DNA of 56,763 bases from Sinorhizobium terangae (GCF_009601505.1 NZ_WITC01000119.1:1-56763); one strand, 5' to 3'; counted from the first letter of the stretch, positions 1-8,423 are shown. Notes: a model not told the origin generated them from the letters alone. A program made the numbers and translations.

Positions 1-1
1 T

Positions 2-1300
2 GACAAGCGTCTTGTCGCCTATGTGGTCTGTGGACCCGAGGCCGGGTCGAACAACGAAGATGGCGGAAGCGGGCTGGCCGGCGCGTTGCGCGCGCATGTG
101 AGCGGGCGACTGCCGGACTATATGGTGCCGTCGGCCTTCGTGCGGTTGGCAGCACTGCCGTTGACGCCGAACGGCAAGCTCGATCGCAAGGCTCTGCCGG
201 CGCCGGAGGACGACGCCTATGCGCGCCGCAGCTACGAGGCGCCGCAGGGCGCGGTCGAGACGGCGCTGGCAGAGATCTGGGCGGAGCTTCTCGGCATCGA
301 GCGCATCGGGCGCAACGACAACTTCTTCGAGCTCGGCGGCCACTCGCTCCTGGCGGTGCAGTTGCTAAGTCGAACGCTGGCTGTTGGGCTGAAGTTTAGC
401 GCTGCCGATCTCTTCCAAGCCCCTTTTTTGAGGGACCTCGCATCAAAGATCCACTTTAGGCGACAGCCCAGCGTTCCGGAAGTGATTTCCGTGCAGGCAA
501 CCGGGTCACAACCACCGCTCTTCTTTGTTCCCTCAGGACTGGGGGATTGTTCCTATGTCCTCAGTTTGGTGAAGGAAATGGACGTAGACTGTCCCGTTTA
601 TGCACTGCCATGGCCACCTTTCAAAGAAGTTTGTCCACCAACTCTTGAAGGAATAGCCGCGGAGGTGGTCCTGGCAATTAGAGAGATCCAGCCACGGGGC
701 CCATACCGCCTTGCTGGATACTCATCAGGTGCAATCTTGGCTTATGCAATTGCCCAGCGCTTACTAAGTCTCGATGAAGCTGTCTCATTCATGGCGTTCA
801 TCGATGTCACGTTACCTCCAAATTTGTCAAAGCTGTCACCCAGCCAAATGGTACGGGAAGTGGTGCTGGAATCACTTGATTTCCTGGATGATGAGAGCTT
901 TGAAGTGTTGGAACGTTTTGCTGGACGAAGTTCGATTACACAGCTGCTTGAAAAGGCACAGCAAATCGGGGCGATACCTCTGGATCGTGATCTCCAAAAT
1001 GTTGGTTTGATGTATCAGAAAAGCGCGCGATTTCATATGGCGTTGCAATCGTATCAGGTTGCCTCCTTGCCAATCGAAATACATCAGTTTTATGCCATGG
1101 AGCCTTTCATCAGTCGGCGGATGCAACCTGATAAACAGTTAGATCGGGAGACCAAGCGGGGTTGGGATCTGGTTTTGAATGCGAGGGCCATTCATGCCGT
1201 ACCGGTTCCAGGCAACCACGCTACGATGGTTAGCAATCCAAAAAACCGCCGAGTTCTGGCTCGAGCCATTTCAACGGCCTTAATCGGGACTTCTAAATAG
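2..1300 (+). CDS. Nonribosomal peptide synthetase, C-terminal fragment (A-domain tail, carrier protein, thioesterase)
   Basis: The gene enters from outside the window, because the frame is open from base 2 and reads DKRLVAYVV, a typical adenylation-domain sequence. In order it has the adenylation-domain tail with the A10 motif NGKLDRKALPAP (about residues 55-66), a peptidyl-carrier domain with the phosphopantetheine site FFELGGHSLL (about residues 106-115), and a type I thioesterase with the nucleophile motif GYSSG near residue 240 and a late catalytic-type His in GNHATMV. It should be the last module of an assembly line, releasing the finished peptide by hydrolysis or cyclisation. Base composition changes abruptly inside the carrier domain near base 370: the A-domain side is very GC-rich and the thioesterase side much less so, which suggests a fused or recombined terminal module. 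The product cannot be predicted because the substrate-binding pocket lies outside the window. Confidence 0.93.
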   Translation, partial: DKRLVAYVVCGPEAGSNNEDGGSGLAGALRAHVSGRLPDYMVPSAFVRLAALPLTPNGKLDRKALPAPEDDAYARRSYEAPQGAVETALAEIWAELLGIERIGRNDNFFELGGHSLLAVQLLSRTLAVGLKFSAADLFQAPFLRDLASKIHFRRQPSVPEVISVQATGSQPPLFFVPSGLGDCSYVLSLVKEMDVDCPVYALPWPPFKEVCPPTLEGIAAEVVLAIREIQPRGPYRLAGYSSGAILAYAIAQRLLSLDEAVSFMAFIDVTLPPNLSKLSPSQMVREVVLESLDFLDDESFEVLERFAGRSSITQLLEKAQQIGAIPLDRDLQNVGLMYQKSARFHMALQSYQVASLPIEIHQFYAMEPFISRRMQPDKQLDRETKRGWDLVLNARAIHAVPVPGNHATMVSNPKNRRVLARAISTALIGTSK

Positions 1301-1386
1301 GTCCCAAGGAACTCTCCGAATGTTCTCGCCTCGACGGTTCGTCTCGAGCCCCCGAAAAATACCCCACAAATCGGGAATTCGCGGTG

Positions 1387-1870
1387 GAGAATCTAATCCA
1401 AGTGCAACAATGACGAGTGGAGGGTAGGGCATTACCCGCAATCGCGCAAATGCGCCAAGAAGACTTCGGCGGGCGTGCGATAGCCAAGGCACTTCCTGGG
1501 CAGGGAATTTAGTTGATGGGCAAGGGCGACCAACTGCTGCTGGCTGACGATGGATAGGTCGGTATCGCCGGGCATGAAGCAGCGGATGCGCTTGCTGGCG
1601 TTTTCGACGGCGCGCCTTTCTGCCACGGTGAGTTTGGATCACAAAACCAGATCCTGGCAACGATCCCGTCTTCCAAAGCCCTTAACCCGCGAAACTCGGT
1701 ACCACGCTCGAAGGTGAAGCTCTGCCGAGCAAAGGCGGGTAGCGGTGAGAAGGCATCGACGACATTGTCGAGCCATTCTTGATCACCACCGTGTAGCGGC
1801 TCTTGCGCTCGAGGACCAGCGCTATCTTGCTAGCCACCTCCTGGGTCTTCATCGCCTGAGCGGCGCTAGC
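1387..1870 (-). pseudogene. IS30-family transposase remnant, frameshifted, with one IS end
   Basis: Read on the minus strand, the fragments give ERKSRYTVVIKN, FTFERGTEFRG, RIWFCDPNSPWQKG, ENASKRIRCFMPGDTDLS and NSLPRKCLGYRTPAEVF. These are the catalytic core and C-terminus of an IS30-family DDE transposase. They fall in different frames, with at least two frameshifts (near 1770 and 1625), so it is dead. The 3' flank ends with a TGTTGCACTTGGATTAGATTC segment that also occurs next to a second remnant at 42895-43072, so this is probably the element's terminal region. The N-terminal DNA-binding part is missing. Confidence 0.85.
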
Positions 1871-2249
1871 TCTCCACGAGCCATGAGTCCGCTACCGCAG
1901 GCGCGAGCCCGGCTATTCGTAGCGGAGCTAGGCGCGTCGAGGCCACCACAAGGCCGAGATGCTCGCATTCGATTGGAACTCTGCTTCTGCCGAGCGGTTC
2001 TCTTGTGGAAGACGCGAGCAACGAACGATGACTGAGAAAGTTGCTATTCCGCCCAAGAAGGGCGATTCCAAGGCGCGGCCCGTCCGCGTTCCCGACCCTC
2101 AGGTATCGGCGCCAAAGTCCGATGAACGCAAAAATCCGCCTCGGGACACAAGAGAGCGCCGGCGCCCAACCCGAATGGCCACACGTCCCTTCGCCCCGAT
2201 GCACGACACGCTGCCGTGCGCCTACAGCAGATCCTGTTCAATCCGGGTC
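1871..2249. other. Gene-free stretch between IS remnants
   Basis: This is about 380 bp between the IS30 remnant and the IS630 element. The open frames here show no family resemblance, no convincing ribosome-binding site and no repeats that I could assign. It is most likely debris from successive insertions. Confidence 0.5.
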
Positions 2250-2823
2250 ATATCCTGCAGCTCTGAAGTAGTTGGCGCATTCTCCAGGACTGAACCGGGG
2301 TAGCAAGGCGCCGACTGCGTCCCAAAGGGCATCAATCTTTCGCTCCGCTCTTGCCCAACATGGCTTTCAATTTCGAGAATGCGTTTTCGATGGGATTAAA
2401 GTCAGGGCTATAAGGCGGCTGGAACATGAGTTTGGCGCCGGCGCGCTCGATGGCTTCTCGCACCCCGGCTGCCTTGTGGGCGGGGAGGTTGTCCATAACG
2501 ACGACGTCGCCGGTCTGAAGGGTCGGCGAGAGCACTTGCTCGACGTAGGCCAGGAAGACATTACCGTTCATCGCTCCGTCGTAGACGAAGGGTGCGGTCA
2601 TGCCTGTGAGGCGGAGCGCGCCGGTGAATGTCGTTGTTTTCCAATGGCCGTGCGGCACACCTGCTCGGCAACGCTCGCCTCGAATTGCACGTCCGCGAAA
2701 GCGTGCCATTTTGGTCGACAGGCCGGTCTCATCTATAAAAATCAGCCTCTCGGGATCGAGATCAAGCTGACCATCGAACCAGGCGCGTCGCCGCTTCAGG
2801 ATATCCGGCCGATCCTGCTCCAA
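2250..2823 (-). pseudogene. IS630-family transposase OrfB (DDE domain), disrupted
   Basis: This is the catalytic half of an IS630 transposase. It shows LIFIDETG with the first Asp, VVMDNLPAHK with the second Asp, and QPPYSPDFNPIEN with the final Glu. The intact part runs from 2823 to 2332 and stops early. The remaining C-terminal tail (ALWDAVGALLPRF, ECANYFRAAGYD) continues in another frame at about 2340-2250, so there is a frameshift near 2340. Its 5' end is separated from orfA by the IS66 insertion. Both lesions make it non-functional. Confidence 0.88.
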
Positions 2824-2825
2824 TG
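2818..2825. repeat. 8-bp target-site duplication of the IS66-family element, left copy
   Basis: The sequence ctccaatg directly abuts the IS66 terminal inverted repeat and is repeated exactly at 5418-5425. Eight-base duplications are characteristic of the IS66 family. Confidence 0.95.
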
Positions 2826-2901
2826 GTAAGCGCTATTTTCCCCGCACGTTGACGCCCACGATTCGACGGATCGCCTCCGAATTGGAAGGCATCTGGTCTG
2901 A

Positions 2902-4473
2902 TCAGGCAGTGGCGGTTTTCGCGAAGTTGAAGGGCAGAAGATCATTGATGTCGGCGTCCTCGGTGCGCTGAGGCAGTTCGGTGAGGGCGTAGCGCAACCA
3001 CGCTAACGGCTCGACGCCACAGGCGCGGCAGGTCAGCATCAGGCTATAGATGACGGCGCTGGCCCTGGCTCCGTCGACAGTATCGCTGAACAGCCAACTC
3101 TTTCTGCCCGTTGCAAAAATTCTGATGTCACGCTCCAGAAGATTATTGTCGATCGGCATCCTGCCATCTTCGATGTAGCGCGTCAGATAATCCCATTGGT
3201 TCAGAGTGTAGGACACGGCGTCGCCGAGCTTGCTGTCCGGCAAGACCTTCGGCTCGATTTCGTCGAGCCATTCCTTGAGGGCGTTCAGGACAGGGATGCT
3301 GTGTTGCTGGCGCAAGCGGCGAATGCAGTGATCTCGCGTTTCGCCGTCATCGGGGATTTCGTTCCGCGCCTGCCTTTCAACGCGGTAGAGCTGTTCGAAG
3401 AAGCGGAGCGCCTGCTCCGGCGGTCCGCCGCCTTTCTTCCTGGCCTTGAAGGCCTCGACAAAGCGCCGTCTGGAATGGGCCATGCATCCAAGATGGGTTG
3501 CGTCCTCCAGTGTACGCCAGGCGGAATAGCCATCACTCATCACTATCCCGCGGTAATCGCCGAGGAAGGCCTGCGGGTGTATTTGGCCGCGGCCCGGCTG
3601 ATAATCGAGCAGCACGATCGGCTCGTCACTATGCTCGCCGCTCCGGTAGGCCCACATATATGATGTATCGGTGGCCTCTCGATCCTTTTCCTTCAGCACC
3701 TGAACAGTCGTCTCGTCGCCGTGGATGAGGGGCTGCGATCTGAGCCGCAGCTTCAGGGCGTCATAGATGCGGGAGAGATGCTTTTCGCTCGAGCCGATCA
3801 CCCAGTGGCCCAGAGCGCCACGGCTGACGGGAACGCCGGCGCGCTCGAAGACCTGTGCCAGGCGGTAAAGCGGAGTGCCGTCGACGTATTTGTGAACGAG
3901 CGCGAAGGCCAGCGTCGAAGCCGTGGCGATGCTGCCCGGCAAGGGTTGTGCGGGCATCGGCGCGGTCACGACCGGCGTGTTGATGCCGGTCCGGTCGCAA
4001 TGGCGGCAAGCATATTTGAACCGCACATTCTGCAGGACCTTCGCCTTCACCTCGATATGAAGTTGCTCGGTAACGGTCTCGCCCATGCGATGCATCTGGT
4101 GACGGCAGCAAGGACAAGCCTTCTGGGCGTCGGCAAGGTCATACTCGACACGCTCGCGCGGCAGGTTTTCCGGCAAGGCCTTGCGGCCGCGCTTCTTTCC
4201 CGTCGCGCTTTCGACGGGTGGCAACCCTGTGTCCGGCAGGTCGACGACATCGCCATCTTCGTTGTCGGCATCGTCCTCATCCGCGGCCTGTTCAGCTTCA
4301 TTGAAGAGGCGGTCAATGTGCTTTTCGCTCTTCGGCGCAAAACGATGCAGCCGTGCAAGCGCCAGCTCTTCCTCGAGTTTGACGACGCGTTCTGTGAGCT
4401 GACGGTTCTCCGCCTGCAGCGCAGCAATGCGCGCCATCAACTCTTCAACAGTCGGTTCGCCGGGTCGATTCAT
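2902..4473 (-). CDS. tnpC: IS66-family transposase TnpC
   Basis: This 523-aa protein is the DDE transposase of the IS66 element. It begins with a coiled-coil leucine-rich region (about residues 7-45, ENRQLTERVVKLEEELAL). A zinc-finger-like segment follows with CPCCRHQM and ACRHC (about residues 120-165). The catalytic part includes IHGDETTVQV, VMSDGYSAW and DNNLLERDIR, in which the acidic residues are the expected DDE set. Length and domain order are normal for the family. The frame is intact, so the element may be mobile. Confidence 0.95.
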   Translation of the reverse strand: MNRPGEPTVEELMARIAALQAENRQLTERVVKLEEELALARLHRFAPKSEKHIDRLFNEAEQAADEDDADNEDGDVVDLPDTGLPPVESATGKKRGRKALPENLPRERVEYDLADAQKACPCCRHQMHRMGETVTEQLHIEVKAKVLQNVRFKYACRHCDRTGINTPVVTAPMPAQPLPGSIATASTLAFALVHKYVDGTPLYRLAQVFERAGVPVSRGALGHWVIGSSEKHLSRIYDALKLRLRSQPLIHGDETTVQVLKEKDREATDTSYMWAYRSGEHSDEPIVLLDYQPGRGQIHPQAFLGDYRGIVMSDGYSAWRTLEDATHLGCMAHSRRRFVEAFKARKKGGGPPEQALRFFEQLYRVERQARNEIPDDGETRDHCIRRLRQQHSIPVLNALKEWLDEIEPKVLPDSKLGDAVSYTLNQWDYLTRYIEDGRMPIDNNLLERDIRIFATGRKSWLFSDTVDGARASAVIYSLMLTCRACGVEPLAWLRYALTELPQRTEDADINDLLPFNFAKTATA

Positions 4474-4527
4474 CAGATTCTTGAATCGAAAGCATGCCGC
4501 CGCGTCAACCGCTCAATTCGAGAGCCC

Positions 4528-4881
4528 TCAACCGGCAACCTGATATTGCCGCACCGGATGGCGGACCATCGCATCGATATCGATGCCGTCGAGGATCCAG
4601 TGCAATTGCTCGGTCGTAAGCGTGACCACCGCTGCCTCGCGGCGCGGCCACCGGAACTTGTCCTCGGTCAGCCGCTTCAGGACCAGCACAAAGCCCGACC
4701 GATCGAAGAACAGGAGCTTCATCCGGTCGCGACGGCGATTGCAGAACGCAAAAACCGCCGGAGCAAACGGATCGAGCGCCATCGCCTCCTGAACCAGCAC
4801 CGCAAGGCTGTTGATGCCGGCCCGGAAGTCGATCGGCTCGCGGTGCAGGTAGACTTTCAGGTCAGCGCCCAGTCTGAACAT
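4528..4881 (-). CDS. tnpB: IS66-family accessory protein TnpB
   Basis: This 117-aa protein matches the IS66 TnpB (Orf2) family: a start resembling VYLHREPIDFRAGINSL, then VFAFCNRRRDRMKLLFFDRSGF and FRWPR. TnpB is needed with TnpA and TnpC for IS66 transposition, but its biochemical role is unsettled. Its start overlaps the end of tnpA by 20 bp, and tnpC follows after 54 bp. Confidence 0.93.
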   Translation of the reverse strand: MFRLGADLKVYLHREPIDFRAGINSLAVLVQEAMALDPFAPAVFAFCNRRRDRMKLLFFDRSGFVLVLKRLTEDKFRWPRREAAVVTLTTEQLHWILDGIDIDAMVRHPVRQYQVAG

Positions 4882-5335
4882 GACCCAGTGCTCCGATGAC
4901 CGCCGTCAATGCATCCACATCACCGCATTCCAGCGTCAACTTCACGCCGTTCGGCAGTGCCGCGCTCACCTTGGCTGGAGAGGAAAAAGGCGCAGCCCTT
5001 TTCGATGCCGACCCACGCACTCCATCGCAAGTCCCCGGCACATCCACCGCAGCCATGCTGCTCTGTCGCAGCAAGGCCCGATCGGAAGTGCTTTCAATCT
5101 GAACCGGGATAAACGCCGGTGATGAGGACGGCGGGAGGGACTGCGTCTCCGTCCGTTTCTTTATCCACTTCCGAAGAAGGTTCGCATTGACCCCATGTTC
5201 GAGCGCAAGCCTCGATACCGACACGCCAGGCTCAAGGCAGGCCGAGACAAGACGGTCCTTCGATGCGGGTTCGTATCGGCGTCGCCCGTTCCGACCAACA
5301 AGCCTTACCTGCAGTTTCTGATCATCGTCTTCCAT
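4862..5335 (-). CDS. tnpA: IS66-family accessory protein TnpA (helix-turn-helix)
   Basis: This is the first gene of the IS66 operon. The chosen start gives a 157-aa protein beginning MEDDDQKLQV. A longer frame extends upstream to 5392 but would run towards the inverted repeat. Residues about 20-55 (SKDRLVSACLEPGVSVSRLA, then NANLLRKWIKK) form the helix-turn-helix typical of IS66 Orf1 and IS3 OrfA proteins. It probably binds the element ends. Confidence 0.9.
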   Translation of the reverse strand: MEDDDQKLQVRLVGRNGRRRYEPASKDRLVSACLEPGVSVSRLALEHGVNANLLRKWIKKRTETQSLPPSSSPAFIPVQIESTSDRALLRQSSMAAVDVPGTCDGVRGSASKRAAPFSSPAKVSAALPNGVKLTLECGDVDALTAVIGALGHVQTGR

Positions 5336-5413
5336 CACAAGGTGTCCACCTATTTTGGTGGACACCTCATGCATCAGAGCACTCAACAGCAAAAGGTGCG
5401 GGGAAATTCGCGC

Positions 5414-5779
5414 TTACCTCCAATGCATGTGCGGACTTTTTTTAAACGTCCAGCCACGGCGTCGTAGCCAAGCACCGAGCGCGCTCCGGCTGATACGCAT
5501 CTGCTGCTCAACGAACAGACGCTCGACCATCTCATCGAGCGTCACGTCCTTGCGATCATCGATCATTTCGATAATGAACGCCTCGTGTGCATCCAAGCTC
5601 GAGGATCTTCGCCAACCTTGTGGCCGTGCTGTCTGCTCGCCATCTCTGGCTCGCGCAATCCAGCGGATTGCTGTCGAAACTCCAATCCCGAACCGGGCTG
5701 CAGCCTGACGCGCGGAAACGCCTTTCGCCGACAATTTCAATACCCGCAATCGAAGATCATCGCTCAGTGCTCGTGCCAT
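5414..5779 (-). pseudogene. IS630-family OrfA (helix-turn-helix half), cut by IS66
   Basis: This is the N-terminal half of an IS630 transposase: MARALSDDLRLRVLKL, a helix-turn-helix (SARQAAARFGIGVSTAIRWI) and a second DNA-binding part ending RRRGWTFKK. The ATG at 5779 follows a GGTGG-type ribosome-binding site; an ATG one codon upstream is also possible. The last codons and the TAA stop come from the IS66 inverted repeat. Across the repaired junction, seven A residues after TTT would allow a -1 shift into orfB, as is usual in this family. Confidence 0.88.
5418..5425. repeat. 8-bp target-site duplication of the IS66-family element, right copy
   Basis: This is an exact copy of ctccaatg at 2818-2825, immediately outside the right IS66 inverted repeat. 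Confidence 0.95.
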
Positions 5780-5984
5780 CATCCACCTCTCCAAAGTGGA
5801 TGTTGAATCAGCTTCGGCCCCCATCGTCACCTCACAATCGATTCATCGATCGCAGGATCTGCTCTAGGTCAGCGAAAGCTGTCGAGACTGTTGCATGCAG
5901 CTCCGGATTCCGGACCGATTCTTGCATAACAGCACGCGCATCCGGCGCTAACGTTGCGCTGGTCGCCCTTGGCCGCGGATTGGG

Positions 5985-7127
5985 TCATGGGACCGAGCGT
6001 ATGGCCGGGGTACTAGGAAGAGTGGGAAGGCCCGAAGCCGAGAAGGACTTTGTACACCCGCAAACAGTATTGTATTCCGTTTGAGAACTTATTGCTCCGT
6101 CGGGGCTGATCGACACGACGATATCGCCCTTGCAGGGCGTCGGTCGGGCGACTAACGGGCTAGCGTAAACATTCAAATAGTGTCGAAGGCGCGAAGTCAG
6201 CGCGCCATTGTTGTAAATGCGTTTGAGCGCCCTTTCGTCTGGATTGAACAGGTTGGTGCATAGACGAGTACAAGGTAAACTTTGCAACTTTTCGATAGTC
6301 TCAAAGTCAGGATGAATACGCCCGCCTGCCGAGATGATAGCGATCGAATCGTCTATGCCATCAAAGAAATCATCCAACGTTTCTGGCGAGTTGTCATAGC
6401 GTGAACCATGATGTGGAAGCTTGACGACGTTCGATGCGATCGTCGCATTCACTTTCGCTCGGTACTTTCTATGCCACTCCCAATTCTCATCAACCGAGTC
6501 GCCGCCAAGGACGATGCGGCGCCCAGCGTAGTGCATCTCAATGGCGACGCTAATCTCGTTGTTGTTGACAGTGGCGATTTCGTTCGGATCCAGGACCATT
6601 TGGGCGATCTGCCCCCGCATCCTTTTTGGCGGAGATATACCGTAAAACTCCACCGGACCAAAACCGGATACTCCTAAGCGATCGAAGTCTCCAGACACTT
6701 CGATCCAATTGTCGGGCAAAAAATTCTCACTCGCGTGCTTGAGGATTTGGACGAGTTCCAAGTGGCGGTTCGCAATGTCCTCATCATCAGCCAGGTTGGC
6801 TAGAGCGAGAACTTTTTTTGCGTACTTCTTTAGACGCTCCTGATCTGTCAGCACGGATGCCAGCGGAAAGGTCATAAAAGAAGCTATTTTACCCTGATAG
6901 TAATCCAAAACGTCGCTTATTCCGGCATAATGGTCTTTATCTGGGTGCGTGATACAGACGAACTCTAAGTCAGCGGCGCCGAGAGATTTGAGCTTGTCGA
7001 GAGCAGGAGATTTGCGGGTCCGTGTACGATTACAATCAATGACACCGAATCTTCGATGCGTACCATCGTTGTACTCCACGATCGTACAGTCGCCGTTCTC
7101 GACATTCAGAAAATGGAGAAGAAGCAT
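5985..7127 (-). CDS. ComEC-like metallo-beta-lactamase-fold hydrolase
   Basis: This 380-aa protein has a metallo-beta-lactamase fold of the ComEC/Rec2 hydrolase type. The metal motif is ITHPDKDHYAG (about residues 59-69, H-x-D-x-D-H). Further metal-site segments are VLGGDS and VKLPHHGSRYDN. There are no membrane segments, so unlike ComEC it is a soluble enzyme, plausibly a nuclease or phosphodiesterase; the substrate is unknown. The ATG at 7127 overlaps the TAA of the upstream gene by one base (TAATG), which favours it over an ATG six codons earlier and implies translational coupling. The last 25 or so residues look atypical and lie near the IS630 element, so the C-terminus may have been altered. 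Stand-alone proteins of this type are often found next to poorly characterised, defence-like genes. Confidence 0.8.
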   Translation of the reverse strand: MLLLHFLNVENGDCTIVEYNDGTHRRFGVIDCNRTRTRKSPALDKLKSLGAADLEFVCITHPDKDHYAGISDVLDYYQGKIASFMTFPLASVLTDQERLKKYAKKVLALANLADDEDIANRHLELVQILKHASENFLPDNWIEVSGDFDRLGVSGFGPVEFYGISPPKRMRGQIAQMVLDPNEIATVNNNEISVAIEMHYAGRRIVLGGDSVDENWEWHRKYRAKVNATIASNVVKLPHHGSRYDNSPETLDDFFDGIDDSIAIISAGGRIHPDFETIEKLQSLPCTRLCTNLFNPDERALKRIYNNGALTSRLRHYLNVYASPLVARPTPCKGDIVVSISPDGAISSQTEYNTVCGCTKSFSASGLPTLPSTPAIRSVP

Positions 7128-7624
7128 TAAAGGCTGTCGGCCCACTCAGTCATTGCAGTGAAGCGCGACTTGAAATCTTCTGACAACAGTGTCTTCTTTG
7201 CACGTCGCTCAACTTTCAGGGAAGAGTACCGCGAACTGGTGTCGATGCTTATCGAAATCGGCATGCCTTCAAAACGTATCTCTGGCGGACACAGCTCCAC
7301 GGGGACCTGGAGCTCAACGATTTCGCCACCGGGAGCAGCGGTCACCAGGACGAAGTGTTCTCCGATATCCCTTACCGTCGCGTCTATTGCTTCAAGCTTA
7401 CCCGTGTCCTCACGCTTCTCCGGAGCTACTTGCTTCGGAGGAGCTACATAATCCTGGTGAAGCGCGGGGGCGTCGTACGGGAGGGCACTGATCGACGTGT
7501 TTGTGGCGCTGCCTGCGAAAGGAGAAAACCGAGCGTCAGACAAGGGATTGGCGTCCGGGGCTTGCAAATGCCGGCCCGGATTGAAGCCACCCCAATCTTC
7601 TACTCTTGTAGCGCTATCCAGCAT
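7127..7624 (-). CDS. Hypothetical protein, middle gene of the metallo-hydrolase operon
   Basis: I do not recognise this 165-aa protein. Residues 1-75 are rich in Pro, Ala, Ser and Asp and look disordered. Residues about 80-165 look like a compact beta-rich domain (AIDATVRDIGEHFVLVTA, then VELQVPVELCPPEIRFEG) ending with a short helix. No signal peptide or membrane segment is visible. It starts 6 bp after the upstream gene and overlaps the metallo-hydrolase start by one base, so the three genes are very probably one functional unit. It could be an adaptor between the other two proteins, but that is conjecture. Confidence 0.7.
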   Translation of the reverse strand: MLDSATRVEDWGGFNPGRHLQAPDANPLSDARFSPFAGSATNTSISALPYDAPALHQDYVAPPKQVAPEKREDTGKLEAIDATVRDIGEHFVLVTAAPGGEIVELQVPVELCPPEIRFEGMPISISIDTSSRYSSLKVERRAKKTLLSEDFKSRFTAMTEWADSL

Positions 7625-7630
7625 CTTGTC

Positions 7631-8380
7631 TCAGCCCCGGGACGAATATTTTGCAACAGAAAGCAGCTTTCGCGCGTACGGATCTTTCGCTCTAATCCAT
7701 CTAAGCAGATTAGTGCCCCTAAAGTTTATGTTATGTTGGAAAATGTCAATATCTGCAGCGAACTCATGTGCGTCGGTCGCTTCTTTGACCCGCTCTACTT
7801 TTTTCTGCAAAAACTGACCAATGTCGTTCTCTCCGCCCGGGCCGGTCTGCAGTCGAAACTGGATGTCATGTTCCAGTTTGCCGGTCAAGATCAGCGCAAC
7901 GTCTGATACTTCAAAACCACTCGACGCGTCGGGCGGCACGGCAAGATCCTTGTACCTCGCTGTGACCTTATCTCGATGGTGATCGAAATCTTTGGCCCTG
8001 CCACCTGTCATAAGCAAGCGAATGCCGACGCGGTTCAGGTTCTTGACACCGAACTTTGAAATCAACTCCTCCAACGAGGCGTTGCAAACTTCAAGGTATT
8101 CGCTGGATAGGAATTTCTCGAACTCCACTCCCTCTTCAATCTCGATACTCCCACTTACGGCGTTTGTATCCACTGCAAAATTCGCACCCGCTCGACTGCG
8201 GTTGGCGGCAACGTTTTTGGCCGCATTGATTTGAAATGCATTGTTGGTTGGCCCAACTACGTCCCAGTAGTCATTAGCGGTATCTAGAATCGTTTCGATG
8301 ATTGTACCCGGCCTATCCGCCAGTTCGTATCGATGATCAAAATCGACTCTAAAGATAAATCGATAGAGCAAACTGTCCAT
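7631..8380 (-). CDS. Hypothetical protein, TIGR04255-like, first gene of the metallo-hydrolase operon
   Basis: This 249-aa soluble protein resembles in pattern the TIGR04255 group of sporadically distributed proteins of unknown function: an N-terminal beta-rich half, a central LNRVGIRLLM segment, and a C-terminal helical end after DIDIFQHNINFRG. The assignment is tentative and rests on layout rather than on catalytic residues. It is the promoter-proximal gene of a three-gene unit and has lower GC than its neighbours. A perfect inverted repeat, GCAATG-ttg-CATTGC, lies 28 bp upstream at 8409-8423. Confidence 0.68.
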   Translation of the reverse strand: MDSLLYRFIFRVDFDHRYELADRPGTIIETILDTANDYWDVVGPTNNAFQINAAKNVAANRSRAGANFAVDTNAVSGSIEIEEGVEFEKFLSSEYLEVCNASLEELISKFGVKNLNRVGIRLLMTGGRAKDFDHHRDKVTARYKDLAVPPDASSGFEVSDVALILTGKLEHDIQFRLQTGPGGENDIGQFLQKKVERVKEATDAHEFAADIDIFQHNINFRGTNLLRWIRAKDPYARKLLSVAKYSSRG

Positions 8381-8408
8381 GGAAACATCCTACGGGCGAA
8401 AACACGTA

Positions 8409-8423
8409 GCAATGTTGCATTGC
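8409..8423. promoter_or_regulatory. Inverted repeat upstream of the metallo-hydrolase operon
   Basis: This is a perfect 6-bp dyad, GCAATG ttg CATTGC, placed 28 bp before the first start codon of the operon. Its position fits an operator or promoter element, but no regulator gene is adjacent. Confidence 0.35.

Larger units (their letters stand above)
2826..5417 (-). mobile_element. Complete IS66-family insertion sequence
   Basis: The element is bounded by matching terminal inverted repeats. The left end begins GTAAGCGCTATTTTCCCCGC and the right end, read on the other strand, begins GTAAGCGCGAATTTCCCCGC. It contains tnpA, tnpB and tnpC in the usual IS66 order on the minus strand, all apparently intact. 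The exact flanking 8-bp duplication suggests a fairly recent insertion. It disrupts an older IS630 element. Confidence 0.96.
2250..5830 (-). mobile_element. IS630-family element interrupted by an IS66-family element
   Basis: The two halves of one IS630-type element flank the IS66 insertion: orfA (helix-turn-helix half) at 5414-5779 and orfB (DDE half) at 2332-2823, both on the minus strand. Removing 2826-5417 and one copy of the 8-bp duplication restores a continuous element in which orfA passes into orfB through a run of seven A residues. I did not locate the outer terminal repeats, so the outer bounds are approximate. Confidence 0.85.

Noticed and set aside
3721..4899. Long plus-strand open frame (392 aa)
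   Set aside because: It lies antisense to IS66 tnpC and tnpB and shows no domain of its own; it is a high-GC shadow.
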